In this document: in pieces, positions 41,487 to 49,976 of the stretch
Layout of the letters: each line of letters begins with the position of its first letter
Position numbering within the stretch: position 1 is the stretch's first letter
Assembly: GCA_964354625.1 (NCBI GenBank)
Contig: CAYHAK010000002.1
Coordinates: forward strand, 18,487 to 82,486
DNA from: DATKKK01 sp964354625
GTDB taxonomy: Archaea; Thermoproteota; Bathyarchaeia; Bathyarchaeales; Bathycorpusculaceae
Direction: 5' to 3'
Length of the DNA stretch: 64,000 nucleotides
Program-made: the position numbers and the translations under genes
Notes under the pieces: model-generated
Seen by the model: the letters and a program-made list of their open reading frames with translations, nothing else
The model's database searches: none
What the model was told of the DNA's origin: nothing

Positions 41487-42209
41487 TTATAGTTTTCTGC
41501 GAAGCTGGTTCGGTTTAACTCTTTCACTTCTAAGACTCATATCGCGGGGCAACGGGATGTCGATTTCATTCATCGTCATCGGTTTGATGTCAGGTGATGT
41601 TATTTTGGCGAGTTCGAACATGGAAAGCTTTTCTTCCCCTGCTAAATGAACTGTTCCCGTTAGTCTGCGGTCGACTACGTCTTTAACGGCGAGGGCGAGG
41701 TCGTCGGCGAAAAGGTAGGTGCCAAACCTGTCGGTGAAAGCTTTTTCATACTTCCATTTCTCTCGTGGCACGAAGTTGGCTCGGATTATTAGATGATTGT
41801 CAATCCGTTTTACTACAAACTCGCCTATGAGCTTCGTTAGAGAGTAGAAGTTGTCTGGATAGGGGACGTCTGTTTCAACGTAGTCTCCCTTGTCTCCTCT
41901 GAAGATGCAAGCTGTTGACATGTAAACAAAGTAGCACTTATTGTTCTGTTGTCGGCAAGCTTCAACCAGGTTCTCAGTTGCAGTGACATTGTTCTTCCAT
42001 GCTTCAGATCTTTTTTCCTCGCACGCTCTCACATCAGTCCATGCTGCAAAGTGGACTATCGTGTCGGGCTTCTCCTTTGAGACGTAATTCGCCACCAATT
42101 CGCTGTTCTTCAGTTCCAGCTCCTCGTGGGTCGGATGTAATGATGTTGGAAAGACTCTGACTACTTCTCTTCCAAGTCTTCCTGAACCGCCAGTGATCAG
42201 GGTTGTTAC
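41487..42209 (-). CDS. dTDP-4-dehydrorhamnose reductase-like (RmlD-like) enzyme
   Basis: An SDR-fold NDP-sugar reductase. The first canonical start is TTG 42098, but the NAD(P)-binding loop lies upstream in the same frame (TTLITGGSGRLGREVVRVF), so the protein must begin near 42209, where the frame offers GTA after GGAGGG seven bases upstream. Other motifs: IVHFAAWTDVRACE, YMSTACIFRG, YSLTKLIGEFVVK (Y-x3-K) and the RmlD end SLRSERVKPNQL. It overlaps the CapD-like gene by four bases. Either a non-standard start or a lost ATG. It makes an NDP-deoxysugar for the surface glycan. Confidence 0.75.
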   Translation of the reverse strand, partial: VTTLITGGSGRLGREVVRVFPTSLHPTHEELELKNSELVANYVSKEKPDTIVHFAAWTDVRACEEKRSEAWKNNVTATENLVEACRQQNNKCYFVYMSTACIFRGDKGDYVETDVPYPDNFYSLTKLIGEFVVKRIDNHLIIRANFVPREKWKYEKAFTDRFGTYLFADDLALAVKDVVDRRLTGTVHLAGEEKLSMFELAKITSPDIKPMTMNEIDIPLPRDMSLRSERVKPNQLRRKL

Positions 42210-43183
42210 ATGAAGCCCTCCTTTTCCAAAAGCAAGCGTATTTCGTCCTTGTTCAATCTGCGAGCGTTTTCTGAAGTGTATTCGAGCAGTTTCGTTTTGA
42301 GCTTCGGAACTCCTTTAACTCCATGAGGATGGATAATGTAATATTCATCTTCTTCCACGGCTCTTCTTATTTCGTCTTCTTGCACCAAGGTTTCATGGAT
42401 CTTCTCGCCTGGTCGGATATCCCCTTCCAATACTTTCACCTTTCCTTGTGCCAATGTTTCTGCGAGATCCTTCACCAAGCAGGCAGGCCGTTTGAGAACA
42501 AAGATCTCATTTCCTTTTCCATCTAGAAGCGCTTTGAACGCCAGCTGTATGGCGTCTCTCAAGCTCAAAAGGAATCTGGTCATTCTGAAATCAGTTACAT
42601 ATAGCGGCTGCTTTTTCTTGATCATATCTTTGAACAGCGGAATGACGCTCCCTCTGCTGCCTATTACGTTCCCATATCTAATTACAAGAAACTTCGTTGT
42701 TTGGACGCCTACTTCATTGGAGGTCATGATTTTTTCCTGTAGTGCCTTGGTCATCCCCATGGCGTTGATGGGTTTGACTGCTTTGTCTGTTGATATCGTT
42801 ACTACCCTTGACACTTCATTGATGATGGCGGCTTCCTTCACATTATGGGCTCCCAAAATGTTGGTTTTGACGGCTTCGAAGGGATGATACTCACAATCAG
42901 GGACCTGTTTCAGGGCTGCAGCATTGAATATCACATCCGCGTTCCTCGTGGCTTCCAGTGCTCTCTGGAAGTCTCTCACGTCTCCTATTATGAAGTTCAG
43001 GCGAGGGTCCGGATATTCCATGGCCATTTTATGTTGCAGATCTTCGCCTCTGGAGAATATTCTGATTTCTTTCACGTCAGATCTCAGCAACTCTTCAGTC
43101 ATTTGATGACCGAAGCTGCCTGTTCCGCCCGTTATCAAAACTGTTTTTCCACGTAGGTAGCTGCCGATTTTTTTGATCATCAT
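42206..43183 (-). CDS. NDP-sugar 4,6-dehydratase (CapD/PseB-like)
   Basis: A 325-residue extended SDR: TVLITGGTGSFGHQMTEELL (NAD loop), IIGDVRDFQ, AAALKQVPDCEYHPFEA (signature of UDP-GlcNAc 4,6-dehydratase/5-epimerases), VVTISTDKAVKPINAMGMTK (active site T-D-K and M-x3-K in place of Y-x3-K, as in this family). Start ATG 43183 or 43180; the frame also has TTG 43192. Together with the RmlD-like reductase next to it this suggests synthesis of an N-acetyl-fucosamine- or quinovosamine-type sugar. Confidence 0.88.
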   Translation of the reverse strand: MMIKKIGSYLRGKTVLITGGTGSFGHQMTEELLRSDVKEIRIFSRGEDLQHKMAMEYPDPRLNFIIGDVRDFQRALEATRNADVIFNAAALKQVPDCEYHPFEAVKTNILGAHNVKEAAIINEVSRVVTISTDKAVKPINAMGMTKALQEKIMTSNEVGVQTTKFLVIRYGNVIGSRGSVIPLFKDMIKKKQPLYVTDFRMTRFLLSLRDAIQLAFKALLDGKGNEIFVLKRPACLVKDLAETLAQGKVKVLEGDIRPGEKIHETLVQEDEIRRAVEEDEYYIIHPHGVKGVPKLKTKLLEYTSENARRLNKDEIRLLLEKEGFM

Positions 43184-43479
43184 CCCAACCAAGTGTTTCT
43201 TTAGAGGTTTTCCAGATCGTTACAACGTGATTTTTGTGAATATTGGGGTTCCCTTTTAATATGTCTTGTGCGGTCCGTTTCTTCTTTGTTGAATAGCGTG
43301 CGTTATGTTCTTGCGCATGAGCCTGGACATCTTTATAAGCCTCTGAAGATGAAGAGTAACGAAGTTTGGCGCACAGACAGGCTGCGGATGTAGAGAGTGT
43401 TTTCTGTTTTCTTATGCAGAAATGTTATCGGCAACCTGCAGGAACACTCCACTCGAACGTTTGAAGGAGCAGATACAAG

Positions 43480-44412
43480 TTGAAAATCGGAATTCTCGGC
43501 GATCAGGATTCGGGAAAGAGATTAGCAAAACACTTGAGCGATTCCGGAGTCACCGCAGAATTCGTTTCATCTGGCATCCGGGGAAATCTGACTGTTCTAT
43601 TTCGTCTTCGCAACTACGATATAATTCATGGAATATACATGCGGCGATTTGTGTTTCTGTCTCTGATTCTCAGCAAGTTGTTTGGCAGGATCACTATTTG
43701 CCACTGGGAGGGTTCCGACGTAATGAACGTCGGCAGAGAAGAAAGGTCTAGGTTGATGGCCCTGATTCTGAAGAAATTTGTTGACCTGAACCTAGTGTTT
43801 TCAGAAAATCTTCAGAAGGAATTGGAGAACATGGGCACACCTTCTGTTGTCTGGCCCATTCCTGTAGATTCTGACTATTTTATGATTGATGAGCTGCCGC
43901 CAATGCCAAAGAAATTTGCTGTGCTCTGCAAGTTGGCCGATGATCGACTTTACGGAAGCGACATTCTCTTCAAGCTGGCCAAAGATTTTCCACGCGTTAC
44001 TTTTCTTGTTGTTCCAGGAGAAAATGTTGAGCCTTCATGGCTGCTTTCAAGGATCGAAAGCGTACCCACCTTGGTCTACTTGGGATGGAGAAATGACATG
44101 CTGGATGTCTATAAGCAGTCTACAGTCCTGTTGAGGCTAACCAGACACGATGGTTTGTCCTACATGGTGATAGAATCTTTAGCCTTGGGGCGGCAGGTGA
44201 TATGGTCTCATGACTTCCTGCCTTTCTGTCACTACGTTAGAAGTTATGATGAGGTCAAAAAGGCCTTATTACAGTTCCAGATGAATCCTCGGCTCAACAT
44301 CGAGGGCGCAGACTATGTTCGCAGGAATTTCAGTTCCAAACTTACGATCGGAAAACTGATAAAAGTATATCAAGGCCTTTGTTCGAGAAGGTATTCTAAG
44401 GCTCGCGATTAG
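43480..44412 (+). CDS. GT4 glycosyltransferase
   Basis: A 310-residue GT-B enzyme, short because the N-terminal domain is reduced (KIGILGDQDSGKRLAKHLSD). ITICHWEGSDVMNVG resembles the acceptor loop, VVWPIPVDSDYFM the linker, and LRLTRHDGLSYMVIESLALG the donor site with the conserved Glu (the first Glu of E-x7-E is replaced by Asp/His). TTG start with GAAGGAG upstream. Substrates unknown. Confidence 0.75.
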   Translation: MKIGILGDQDSGKRLAKHLSDSGVTAEFVSSGIRGNLTVLFRLRNYDIIHGIYMRRFVFLSLILSKLFGRITICHWEGSDVMNVGREERSRLMALILKKFVDLNLVFSENLQKELENMGTPSVVWPIPVDSDYFMIDELPPMPKKFAVLCKLADDRLYGSDILFKLAKDFPRVTFLVVPGENVEPSWLLSRIESVPTLVYLGWRNDMLDVYKQSTVLLRLTRHDGLSYMVIESLALGRQVIWSHDFLPFCHYVRSYDEVKKALLQFQMNPRLNIEGADYVRRNFSSKLTIGKLIKVYQGLCSRRYSKARD

Positions 44413-44573
44413 TCTGAGTAACTGAATCGCCGCAAGTCTAGTATGTGCCGCGCGCGCGAACCTACCTCACACAGTCACGAGAATTCAGCAGAGGAAAATC
44501 GGGGGGAGTTTACGAAACAATGAAGCGTTTGTTTGTGGCTTGGGTCAAGTAGAATAGGTAATGTAGGCTGTTG
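44413..44573. other. Gap with a GC tract
   Basis: Non-coding; a 10-base GC tract at 44449-44458 follows the glycosyltransferase stop by 36 bases. Sequence up to 44573 gives no recognisable protein. Confidence 0.4.
44449..44458. repeat. Alternating GC tract
   Basis: CGCGCGCGCG between the GT4 gene and an epimerase fragment. Confidence 0.8.
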
Positions 44574-44696
44574 TTGAAGAACAAGAAAGCCCTAGTGACT
44601 GGGGCGTTGGTTTTGTCGGTTCACATATAGTGGACGGGCTAGTCAAGAGCAACTGTGAAACGACGGTTATGGGTGACTTTTCAAACCGCGCGCGCG
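44574..44696 (+). pseudogene. Start of an NDP-sugar epimerase, cut at a GC tract
   Basis: Reads LKNKKALVTG then, one base out of frame, GVGFVGSHIVDGLVKSNCET and TVMGDFSN: the first 40 residues of an extended SDR such as UDP-glucose 4-epimerase. The homology stops exactly where CGCGCGCGCG (44687-44696) begins, and nothing of the remaining 270 residues follows. One base is missing in the glycine loop as well. Confidence 0.7.
44687..44696. repeat. GC tract at a truncation point
   Basis: CGCGCGCGCG ends the epimerase fragment. Confidence 0.8.
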
Positions 44697-44758
44697 ACGT
44701 GGCGCACTGAGATTACTGTTTCTGTTACTCGCCTCTAGTACATATGGGAAAACAATAG

Positions 44759-45640
44759 TCACTTGCTAGACGGAATCTGAGCGAAAGACTGATGGATTCT
44801 CTCGATCAACTCCTTTTCCAGTGCTTCGGCCCTTATTCTTACTTTTTCAACTTCCCTGGATGTGTCCGGATTTTTGATTTCGTCTTTCCGCTTCTCATTT
44901 GATTTCAGGATGAGTTTCAGGAATTCCGAATCGTGGCTCTCCAAAAGAAGCTCAATATTCGGAATCAGACAATGCTTGCCGATTATTCCTGGATACATTA
45001 CGGGCCGATCGAGTCTTAAACGGTGAGTGTCCGCCAGGAAATCCACCGTATCGTCGAACTCCGCTCCAAAATGCTTTGATATGCGGTGCATTTCCTGGAA
45101 ACATGCAATCATCCAAGCTCTGTAGGTCGTCTCGAAGAGCTTGGCCAGTTCCGTATCAATGCTGGTTTTCAGAATCTTCGTCTTCAATCCAAGTCCTTCA
45201 AAATGATCCCGGGCGGCTTCTGCCGATTCTGGTGTTACGCCGCCTATGTATTTTGTCCATTTCTGGATATCAGACTTCATGTACTCTCGGCTTCTGTGCA
45301 AGCCTCGAACAGGAGAATGAGCCATTAAGACATTGCCAGAGCGTTTATGTGCCTCCATCGTGGTTCCCGGTGGAACTGTGCTTTCGATAATCAGGAGTTT
45401 GGGCTTGAACCGATTTACATAGTCGACCACGATGTCTACGAACTCTTTCTTCTTGAAACATGGGATACAGACATGGCAAACGTCAAGTAGAGCTGGAATC
45501 TTGCCCTGCTTCAATTCATCCATCTTCTTCTGATCGAGGTCAAAACCATAAACCTCGAACCGTCGGCTTTCCTTGACAAGGTCAAAAATAGGATAGCCGA
45601 CTTCCCCTAAGCCAACTACTAAGACTTTTTCTCTCGTCAT
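44759..45640 (-). CDS. UDP-sugar dehydrogenase-like protein without C-terminal domain
   Basis: A 293-residue protein from the ATG at 45640 (MTREKVLVVGLGEVGYPIFD, NAD-binding). The central helical domain is present (IESTVPPGTTMEAHK, SPVRGLHRSREYM, ELAKLFETTYRAWMIACFQE) and GIIGKHCLIPN corresponds to the catalytic Cys loop of UDP-glucose/ManNAc dehydrogenases (GGHCIP). The usual C-terminal UDP-binding domain is absent; a short charged tail takes its place. So either it is a shortened relative with a new role or the gene has lost its end. The frame is open to 45679. Confidence 0.7.
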   Translation of the reverse strand: MTREKVLVVGLGEVGYPIFDLVKESRRFEVYGFDLDQKKMDELKQGKIPALLDVCHVCIPCFKKKEFVDIVVDYVNRFKPKLLIIESTVPPGTTMEAHKRSGNVLMAHSPVRGLHRSREYMKSDIQKWTKYIGGVTPESAEAARDHFEGLGLKTKILKTSIDTELAKLFETTYRAWMIACFQEMHRISKHFGAEFDDTVDFLADTHRLRLDRPVMYPGIIGKHCLIPNIELLLESHDSEFLKLILKSNEKRKDEIKNPDTSREVEKVRIRAEALEKELIERIHQSFAQIPSSK

Positions 45641-45730
45641 TTTCTCAGCCTTCAGTGGAAAAGTCAAAATGGCCGTCAAACTATTTAAACCTCACATATG
45701 TAAGTAACGGAATGTGCGGAGGAAAAGTTC

Positions 45731-46246
45731 ATGAGCAAACCAATGATGGGTCTAGGGGTCATTGTTGGCAAAGAGGTTGGATTCGGCAAGGACGTGGTCA
45801 TATGGAACTATGTTGTCATTGGCGGCGGCAGCAAAATCGGGAAAGGCACCCGTATAGGAAGTTTCTGCGACATTGGCAAGGACGTCAAGATAGGGGAGAA
45901 TTGCATAGTACAGGCACACGTCACCATCTCGAATGAATGTGTTCTGGGAAACAATGTTTTCATTGGGCCAAACAGTAGTCTTCTCAACGACAAGTTTCCA
46001 CACAGCAGGTGCTTAACCCCTTCAATCATACGAGATAACGTTGTGATTGGTGGATGTGTCACAATCCTTCCTAATGTGACAGTGAACAGAAACTCGGTGG
46101 TTGCAGCGGGAAGTGTCGTCACGAAGGATGTGCCGCCGGACACTCTGGTGAGAGGAGTGCCTGCAAGGAAAATGATGACGAAACAGGATTACGAGGCAAG
46201 AAGAACGGCGTTTATTGGAATAGGAAAAAACAAGCAGGGTCAGTAG
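45731..46246 (+). CDS. Left-handed beta-helix N-acetyltransferase (WbpD/WlbB-like)
   Basis: A 171-residue hexapeptide-repeat transferase with clear [LIV]-G-x4 turns (IGKGTRIGSFCDIGKDVKIG, VLGNNVFIGPNSSLLND, NVVIGGCVTILPNVTVNRNS) and the family end VRGVPARKMM. It acetylates an amino sugar nucleotide, matching the di-N-acetylated sugar needed by the WbpG/HisH/HisF-like trio. ATG start with GGAGGAAAAG upstream. Divergent from the dehydrogenase-like gene across a short promoter gap. Confidence 0.87.
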   Translation: MSKPMMGLGVIVGKEVGFGKDVVIWNYVVIGGGSKIGKGTRIGSFCDIGKDVKIGENCIVQAHVTISNECVLGNNVFIGPNSSLLNDKFPHSRCLTPSIIRDNVVIGGCVTILPNVTVNRNSVVAAGSVVTKDVPPDTLVRGVPARKMMTKQDYEARRTAFIGIGKNKQGQ

Positions 46247-46345
46247 TTTCTGCGCAGTGCGAGCTGTTACATCAAGGGATTTGCTCCTTGTGATCTCCTA
46301 GCGTTTGTCTGTTTCCGTTACCTAGGGTTGTGCATTGGGGCCAGT

Positions 46346-47338
46346 TCACTTCTGTTGGCCAGCCAAGTTCTTGACAATGTTTGCTATCGTGTCAGCGGGG
46401 TTTTCGAGCTCGTTCAAAAGGTTCCTGACGTCGAATTTTCGATTTAGCAATCTTGCGGCTAGTTTCACAACGTCTGAACTACTTGATTTGAAGATTGGAA
46501 AGCCTTTGCTGATTAAGAAATCGTTCACGTGTTGGGTAGGCAATGCCTTGATGATTATCGCGGGCGTACCCTGCAGCGCGGCTTCTCGGGTAATAGTTCC
46601 TCCAACCCCAACAAACAAATCTGCAGTTGAAACTAGGCTCGAAGTGTCAATGAATTCCCTTGGAATTATCAGGTTTTTGGTCTTTTTCCGGCCATATCTT
46701 GAAAGAAACACCACTTTCCCTAACCGCGCCAGCTTTCGAGCCAATACGTGCAAATCCACTCTTCCCTCAGCATAAGCAGCCTTCTCTTCGAACTGTCTGA
46801 CCACAATCAAAGGCCTGCCAAATGAATACTGGGTTTCTGGCTTGAAGCCTTTGATCCATGCCGTCTCATCCACGCCGTTGAAGCTGGCTATTTTCCCTTT
46901 TGCATTAAACCTTCGAAGTATTCCTTCCGGAATGGCCTTCGATGAAACCACGTAGTCAGAAATGGGCAAGGTAAGCCGATGCACCGCCTCGGCATATGGT
47001 GTGTCAATCGTAGATATGACAGTCTTTCCTACTCCGAAAGCTACTCTGCACTGGTCAACGGAACCATGAGATATGGCTATGTCAGGAAATGAATTGCTGA
47101 AGAGTCTGCAGAAGGCTAGTTGCCGTCTGTTGCTTTCCACCAGTCTCGTTAACAGTGATTTTGGATTGTAACTTCCGACGACCAAGCATTTCTCGTTCAG
47201 GTAGTTCGCCAAAGGTATTGTATCAGGGTGTCTTCTTGTGGTCAGAACCACTTCATGCCCCAGTTCCCTCAACTTTTTGGCAATTGCTACACCATATCGC
47301 AAGTGTTTGCCAGTAAGAGCATCGTACCAGATTCTCAT
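46346..47338 (-). CDS. DUF354 family GT-B-like protein
   Basis: A 330-residue protein from the ATG at 47338 (MRIWYDALTGKHLRYGVAI). DUF354 proteins have a GT-B fold like MurG/WecB. Visible: LRELGHEVVLTTRRH, SFPDIAISHGSV, SFNGVDETAWI, DLFVGVGGTITREAALQGTP (nucleotide-binding loop) and the helical end. Start overlaps the HAD gene by four bases (ATGA). Family function is unproven; the operon partners suggest a nucleotide-sugar or ligase step. Confidence 0.8.
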   Translation of the reverse strand: MRIWYDALTGKHLRYGVAIAKKLRELGHEVVLTTRRHPDTIPLANYLNEKCLVVGSYNPKSLLTRLVESNRRQLAFCRLFSNSFPDIAISHGSVDQCRVAFGVGKTVISTIDTPYAEAVHRLTLPISDYVVSSKAIPEGILRRFNAKGKIASFNGVDETAWIKGFKPETQYSFGRPLIVVRQFEEKAAYAEGRVDLHVLARKLARLGKVVFLSRYGRKKTKNLIIPREFIDTSSLVSTADLFVGVGGTITREAALQGTPAIIIKALPTQHVNDFLISKGFPIFKSSSSDVVKLAARLLNRKFDVRNLLNELENPADTIANIVKNLAGQQK

Positions 47339-47829
47339 GTTTTCATCCTTTGGAACAAGCATCCAACTTGCTTCGCTGCAGTTAAGTCGTATTCCTTGTC
47401 GCCTATGAACAAAACATCTTCAAAACGAGAGCCCAATCTTTTCGCGGCGATCTCAAGCTGTTCGACTCTGTTCAGGCTGTCTTCTCTGGTCACTATCGTG
47501 TCAAAGGCCAAGTCGCAGTTCCTGAGCCATTCGTTCACGAATGCTTTGCCTTGCATTGTCACAAGTGCCTTGAGCTTGTCGCAATGCTTGTTGTAGACTG
47601 CTATCCCAACCTCGTTTGTTATGGTTTTTGGCAGTGCAACCCATTCTGCCTTGTCCCAAGCTCTGAAGACTTCCTCTCTATTATTTCCCTCCAGCTTTGA
47701 AATGGTTCTCAGCATGGGGCGAACTTGGTCCGTGTTGAGGATTCTCTTTAGCTCGGAAAAAAGTGAATCGTAGTCAATAGGAATATGGATTAGCGTACCA
47801 TCAAGGTCGAATATGACGACTGTGCTCAA
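47335..47829 (-). CDS. HAD-superfamily hydrolase
   Basis: A 164-residue phosphatase-type protein: motif I VVIFDLDGTLIHI, motif II Thr in FDTIVTREDSL, motif IV VLFIGDKEYDLTAAKQVG. Cap is small and helical. Its start overlaps the end of the ATP-grasp gene by four bases and its end overlaps the DUF354 gene by four, so the three are a tightly coupled operon. It probably dephosphorylates a sugar or acyl phosphate made by its neighbours. Confidence 0.85.
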   Translation of the reverse strand: MSTVVIFDLDGTLIHIPIDYDSLFSELKRILNTDQVRPMLRTISKLEGNNREEVFRAWDKAEWVALPKTITNEVGIAVYNKHCDKLKALVTMQGKAFVNEWLRNCDLAFDTIVTREDSLNRVEQLEIAAKRLGSRFEDVLFIGDKEYDLTAAKQVGCLFQRMKT

Positions 47830-48899
47830 TGGTACATTTCTCCGATGGTCTTCTGGTTTCTCACCAATCTTGCCGGAGCATCAATATGGCGTATCCAGTA
47901 AACGTTCTTTGGAAGTGCATCATACTTGCGCACTTTTGGAATCCTGTCGCCAAAAGCCAGTCTGACGTACAAGTATGGGATGTTTCCGCGATAATCTCCA
48001 TGCAGGATCTTGCTGGCGTAGGAGAAGAAGAATGAGGTAGTGAACATTCTGCCAGCGTTGATTTCAGTAACGCAAGGCACGCTTTCACTGTTCTCCTTCA
48101 AGTCAACGCAGGCAATCCCGTTGAAATTCCGATCGACTGCCAAAACTGCGTTCGTGCCAATGCTGTTGACGGTTTCGTCATGAATGGTTCTTTGAACGGC
48201 TGGCGTTCCCGTGATCCCCGAAGGGGACAAATGCGGATAGATGTATTCGACACGTTCTCTGGCCAAGGAGGTGATCAGTTCGCCATCTTTCCACAAGCTG
48301 TGAAAGGCAATATTCCTGCCCGGAAGATTCTCCTGGGCTACGAATTTCCACTCAACATTGCGGCTCCTCCAGTAATTGACCCAAGATATCGCGGTCTCCG
48401 AATTCTCCGCTAGCGTGCTTCCGGTCCCTCCTGCACCACGGGTAGCCCTTATCCAAATCGGTTTCCGAAACCTACAGAATGCCTTGTGGATGTCTGCCTC
48501 ATTTCTGATCTCTACATATTTCGCCACGGGCACACTTTTCTTCTCCCACAGTTTTGCAGCCTCTAGTTTGTCTTGACACGCCATAACTGCGTTTTTCGAC
48601 GGAAGAAAAGTGTTGGCCTCCAGCTTCTCCCGATTCTCGGATACAACCTCAACTTCCGGATCAGGTTGGGCATGCAGAAACTCGATTTTTTCTTTGCGAG
48701 TTATTTCATTTAGTCTGTCTATGTAGTCAGACTCCGTGGCTCTTGGAACAAGATACTTCTTGTTTGTGGATACAAGGTGGATGAAGAATTCGCTCGCTTC
48801 GGTTCCCACGAGAAACATGTTTTCGGGCACTATGCGCAGAGACATTACAAAGTTTATGCCGGCTGGTCCGCCCGCGCCCGTGACCAAAACCTTCTTCAT
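47826..48899 (-). CDS. ATP-grasp carboxylate-amine ligase
   Basis: A 357-residue ATP-grasp protein of the carbamoyl-phosphate-synthase-like/PylC-like group, from the ATG at 48899 (MKKVLVTGAGGPAGINFVMS, Rossmann-like pre-domain). ATP-grasp signatures: CQDKLEAAKLWEKKSVPVAK, IWIRATRGAGGTGSTL (ATP loop), GIACVDLKENSES and CVTEINAGRMFTTS (metal site). The frame is open to 48998 without family similarity. First gene of the ATP-grasp/HAD/DUF354 operon; may join an amino acid or amine to a sugar acid on the surface glycan. Confidence 0.82.
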   Translation of the reverse strand: MKKVLVTGAGGPAGINFVMSLRIVPENMFLVGTEASEFFIHLVSTNKKYLVPRATESDYIDRLNEITRKEKIEFLHAQPDPEVEVVSENREKLEANTFLPSKNAVMACQDKLEAAKLWEKKSVPVAKYVEIRNEADIHKAFCRFRKPIWIRATRGAGGTGSTLAENSETAISWVNYWRSRNVEWKFVAQENLPGRNIAFHSLWKDGELITSLARERVEYIYPHLSPSGITGTPAVQRTIHDETVNSIGTNAVLAVDRNFNGIACVDLKENSESVPCVTEINAGRMFTTSFFFSYASKILHGDYRGNIPYLYVRLAFGDRIPKVRKYDALPKNVYWIRHIDAPARLVRNQKTIGEMYH

Positions 48900-49107
48900 T
48901 CCTTGCACTGCCCCTGCCTTTCTTGTGTAGGTTTTCGAGATCCAGATATGACTGCGCGCCGCTGTATATAATGCGGGAGATTTATATCTATTCCTCACAT
49001 GAAGGATCGGAGTTGGCCTGCATCCCGATGAGTCTTTGACCTATAGGACACGCTTCCATTCCTGGTCTAAGACTCTTGAATAACTCCTCTTGATTAAAGA
49101 TAACGGA

Positions 49108-49163
49108 GGGCCGGTCGTCTAGCTTGGTTAGGACACTGGCTTTACGAGCCTCTTATGGTCGCG
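49108..49163 (+). pseudogene. Truncated tRNA-Val copy ending at a GC tract
   Basis: The first 43 bases (49108-49150) repeat the tRNA-Val at 50122 with one change (C for T at 49136), from the acceptor strand GGGCCGG through the TAC anticodon loop. The next six bases differ (TCTTAT for AAA), GGTCGC is again shared, and then the copy stops as GCGCGCGC begins. The T-arm and 3' acceptor are missing, so it cannot make a working tRNA. Confidence 0.85.
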
Positions 49164-49168
49164 CGCGC
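49160..49168. repeat. GC tract between tRNA fragment and acyltransferase fragment
   Basis: CGCGCGCGC; a tRNA-Val copy ends on its left and a coherent acyltransferase frame begins on its right. Confidence 0.85.
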
Positions 49169-49537
49169 TATAGAAGACTGGGTGTTCATAGCGCCGGAAT
49201 TCGTCGGCGCAAATGACCTCCAAATCCTACATGGAAGGAGGCATATAGAAAAATTCGTACCCAAAGCACCACACATAAAGCTCGGAAGCAAATAGCTGTC
49301 AACGTGACGCTACTTCCAGGAGTAGTTCTCGGTCGAGAATGTCTGATAGGCGCTTCTACGCTTGTGACAAAAAATGTGCCTGATTTCTACATGGCATATG
49401 GTGTGCCCGCCAAAGCAGTTAAGGAAATTGATCCAAAATGGAGATTTCCGCAGGAACTCTATGATGAATTCAGAAAAAGAGTGAAAGAAGAAGACCTGCA
49501 AAGCTTCATTGACAAGATGCTAGACGAATACAGGTAG
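49163..49537 (+). pseudogene. Hexapeptide acyltransferase, 5'-truncated and frameshifted
   Basis: The frame leaving the GC tract reads AIEDWVFIAPEFVGAND and later KFVPKAPHIKLGSK, then a stop; one base out of frame it resumes IAVNVTLLPGVVLGRECLIG and ASTLVTKNVPDFYMAYGVPA to the TAG at 49537. This is the second half of a maltose-acetyltransferase-like beta-helix. The first half is missing, and a short GC tract follows the stop by two bases. Confidence 0.75.
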
Positions 49538-49539
49538 CA

Positions 49540-49546
49540 CGCGCGC
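49540..49546. repeat. Short GC tract (seven bases)
   Basis: CGCGCGC two bases after the acyltransferase stop, in CACGCGCGCTATACGC; shares GCGCGCTATA with the tract at 49160. Confidence 0.65.
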
Positions 49547-49656
49547 TATACGCTATCTACTACTACGAGAATATGGCCGAATGGTTGCCTGAAATCTTGG
49601 GTACAGGGACACTAAAGAACATGGGCTCAGGAATATGGCCCGCCTGGAAACGATAG
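49543..49656 (+). pseudogene. C-terminal fragment of an unknown gene between GC tracts
   Basis: Open from the tract at 49540 to a TAG that overlaps the next tract: ALYAIYYYENMAEWLPEIL then GTGTLKNMGSGIWPAWKR. It looks like a real protein end, without a start codon. Family not recognised. Confidence 0.45.
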
Positions 49657-49664
49657 CGCGCGCG
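49656..49664. repeat. Alternating GC tract
   Basis: GCGCGCGCG overlapping the stop codon of the preceding fragment. Confidence 0.8.
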
Positions 49665-49690
49665 GATTTACTCATCTCGCTAGACTTCAT

Positions 49691-49698
49691 GCGCGCGC
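49691..49698. repeat. Alternating GC tract
   Basis: GCGCGCGC; only 26 bases separate it from the previous tract. Confidence 0.8.
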
Positions 49699-49811
49699 AA
49701 AGAATTTGACACGATACTTGCTTTAACGCAATGCAAAGACTGCTCCTTGGCCGGTTACTATCGAAAATGCTTTAACCTCATCCATACGTAGTGTTCTGGC
49801 AGGGGAATCCT

Positions 49812-49976
49812 ATGGCTAAGTGTCCTAAGTGCAAGAAAGAAGTCAGCACTCCTAAGAAGACTTGGAAGATGGCAGGTCGGAAGGACAAGAGCGGCAAGAG
49901 AATGGAGCTCACAATCGGGCTGTTTGAATGCTGCGGAAAATCCTTCAGATCAGTTCTCGGCAAAAGAAAAATCTAA
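49812..49976 (+). CDS. Small zinc-ribbon protein with Cren7-like core
   Basis: A 54-residue basic protein from the ATG at 49812 (MAKCPKCKKEVSTPKKTWKM). An N-terminal CPKC pair is followed by a strand pattern (KTWKMAGRKDKSGKRMEL, TIGLFECCGKSFRSVLGKRK) that resembles the chromatin protein Cren7 (KVWALAPKGRKG ... IGLFKDPETGKYFRHKL). A second Cys pair lies in ECCGKS, so a zinc-ribbon start fused to a Cren7-like SH3 barrel is plausible. If so it is a DNA-binding architectural protein. It is intact although surrounded by gene fragments. Confidence 0.6.
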   Translation: MAKCPKCKKEVSTPKKTWKMAGRKDKSGKRMELTIGLFECCGKSFRSVLGKRKI

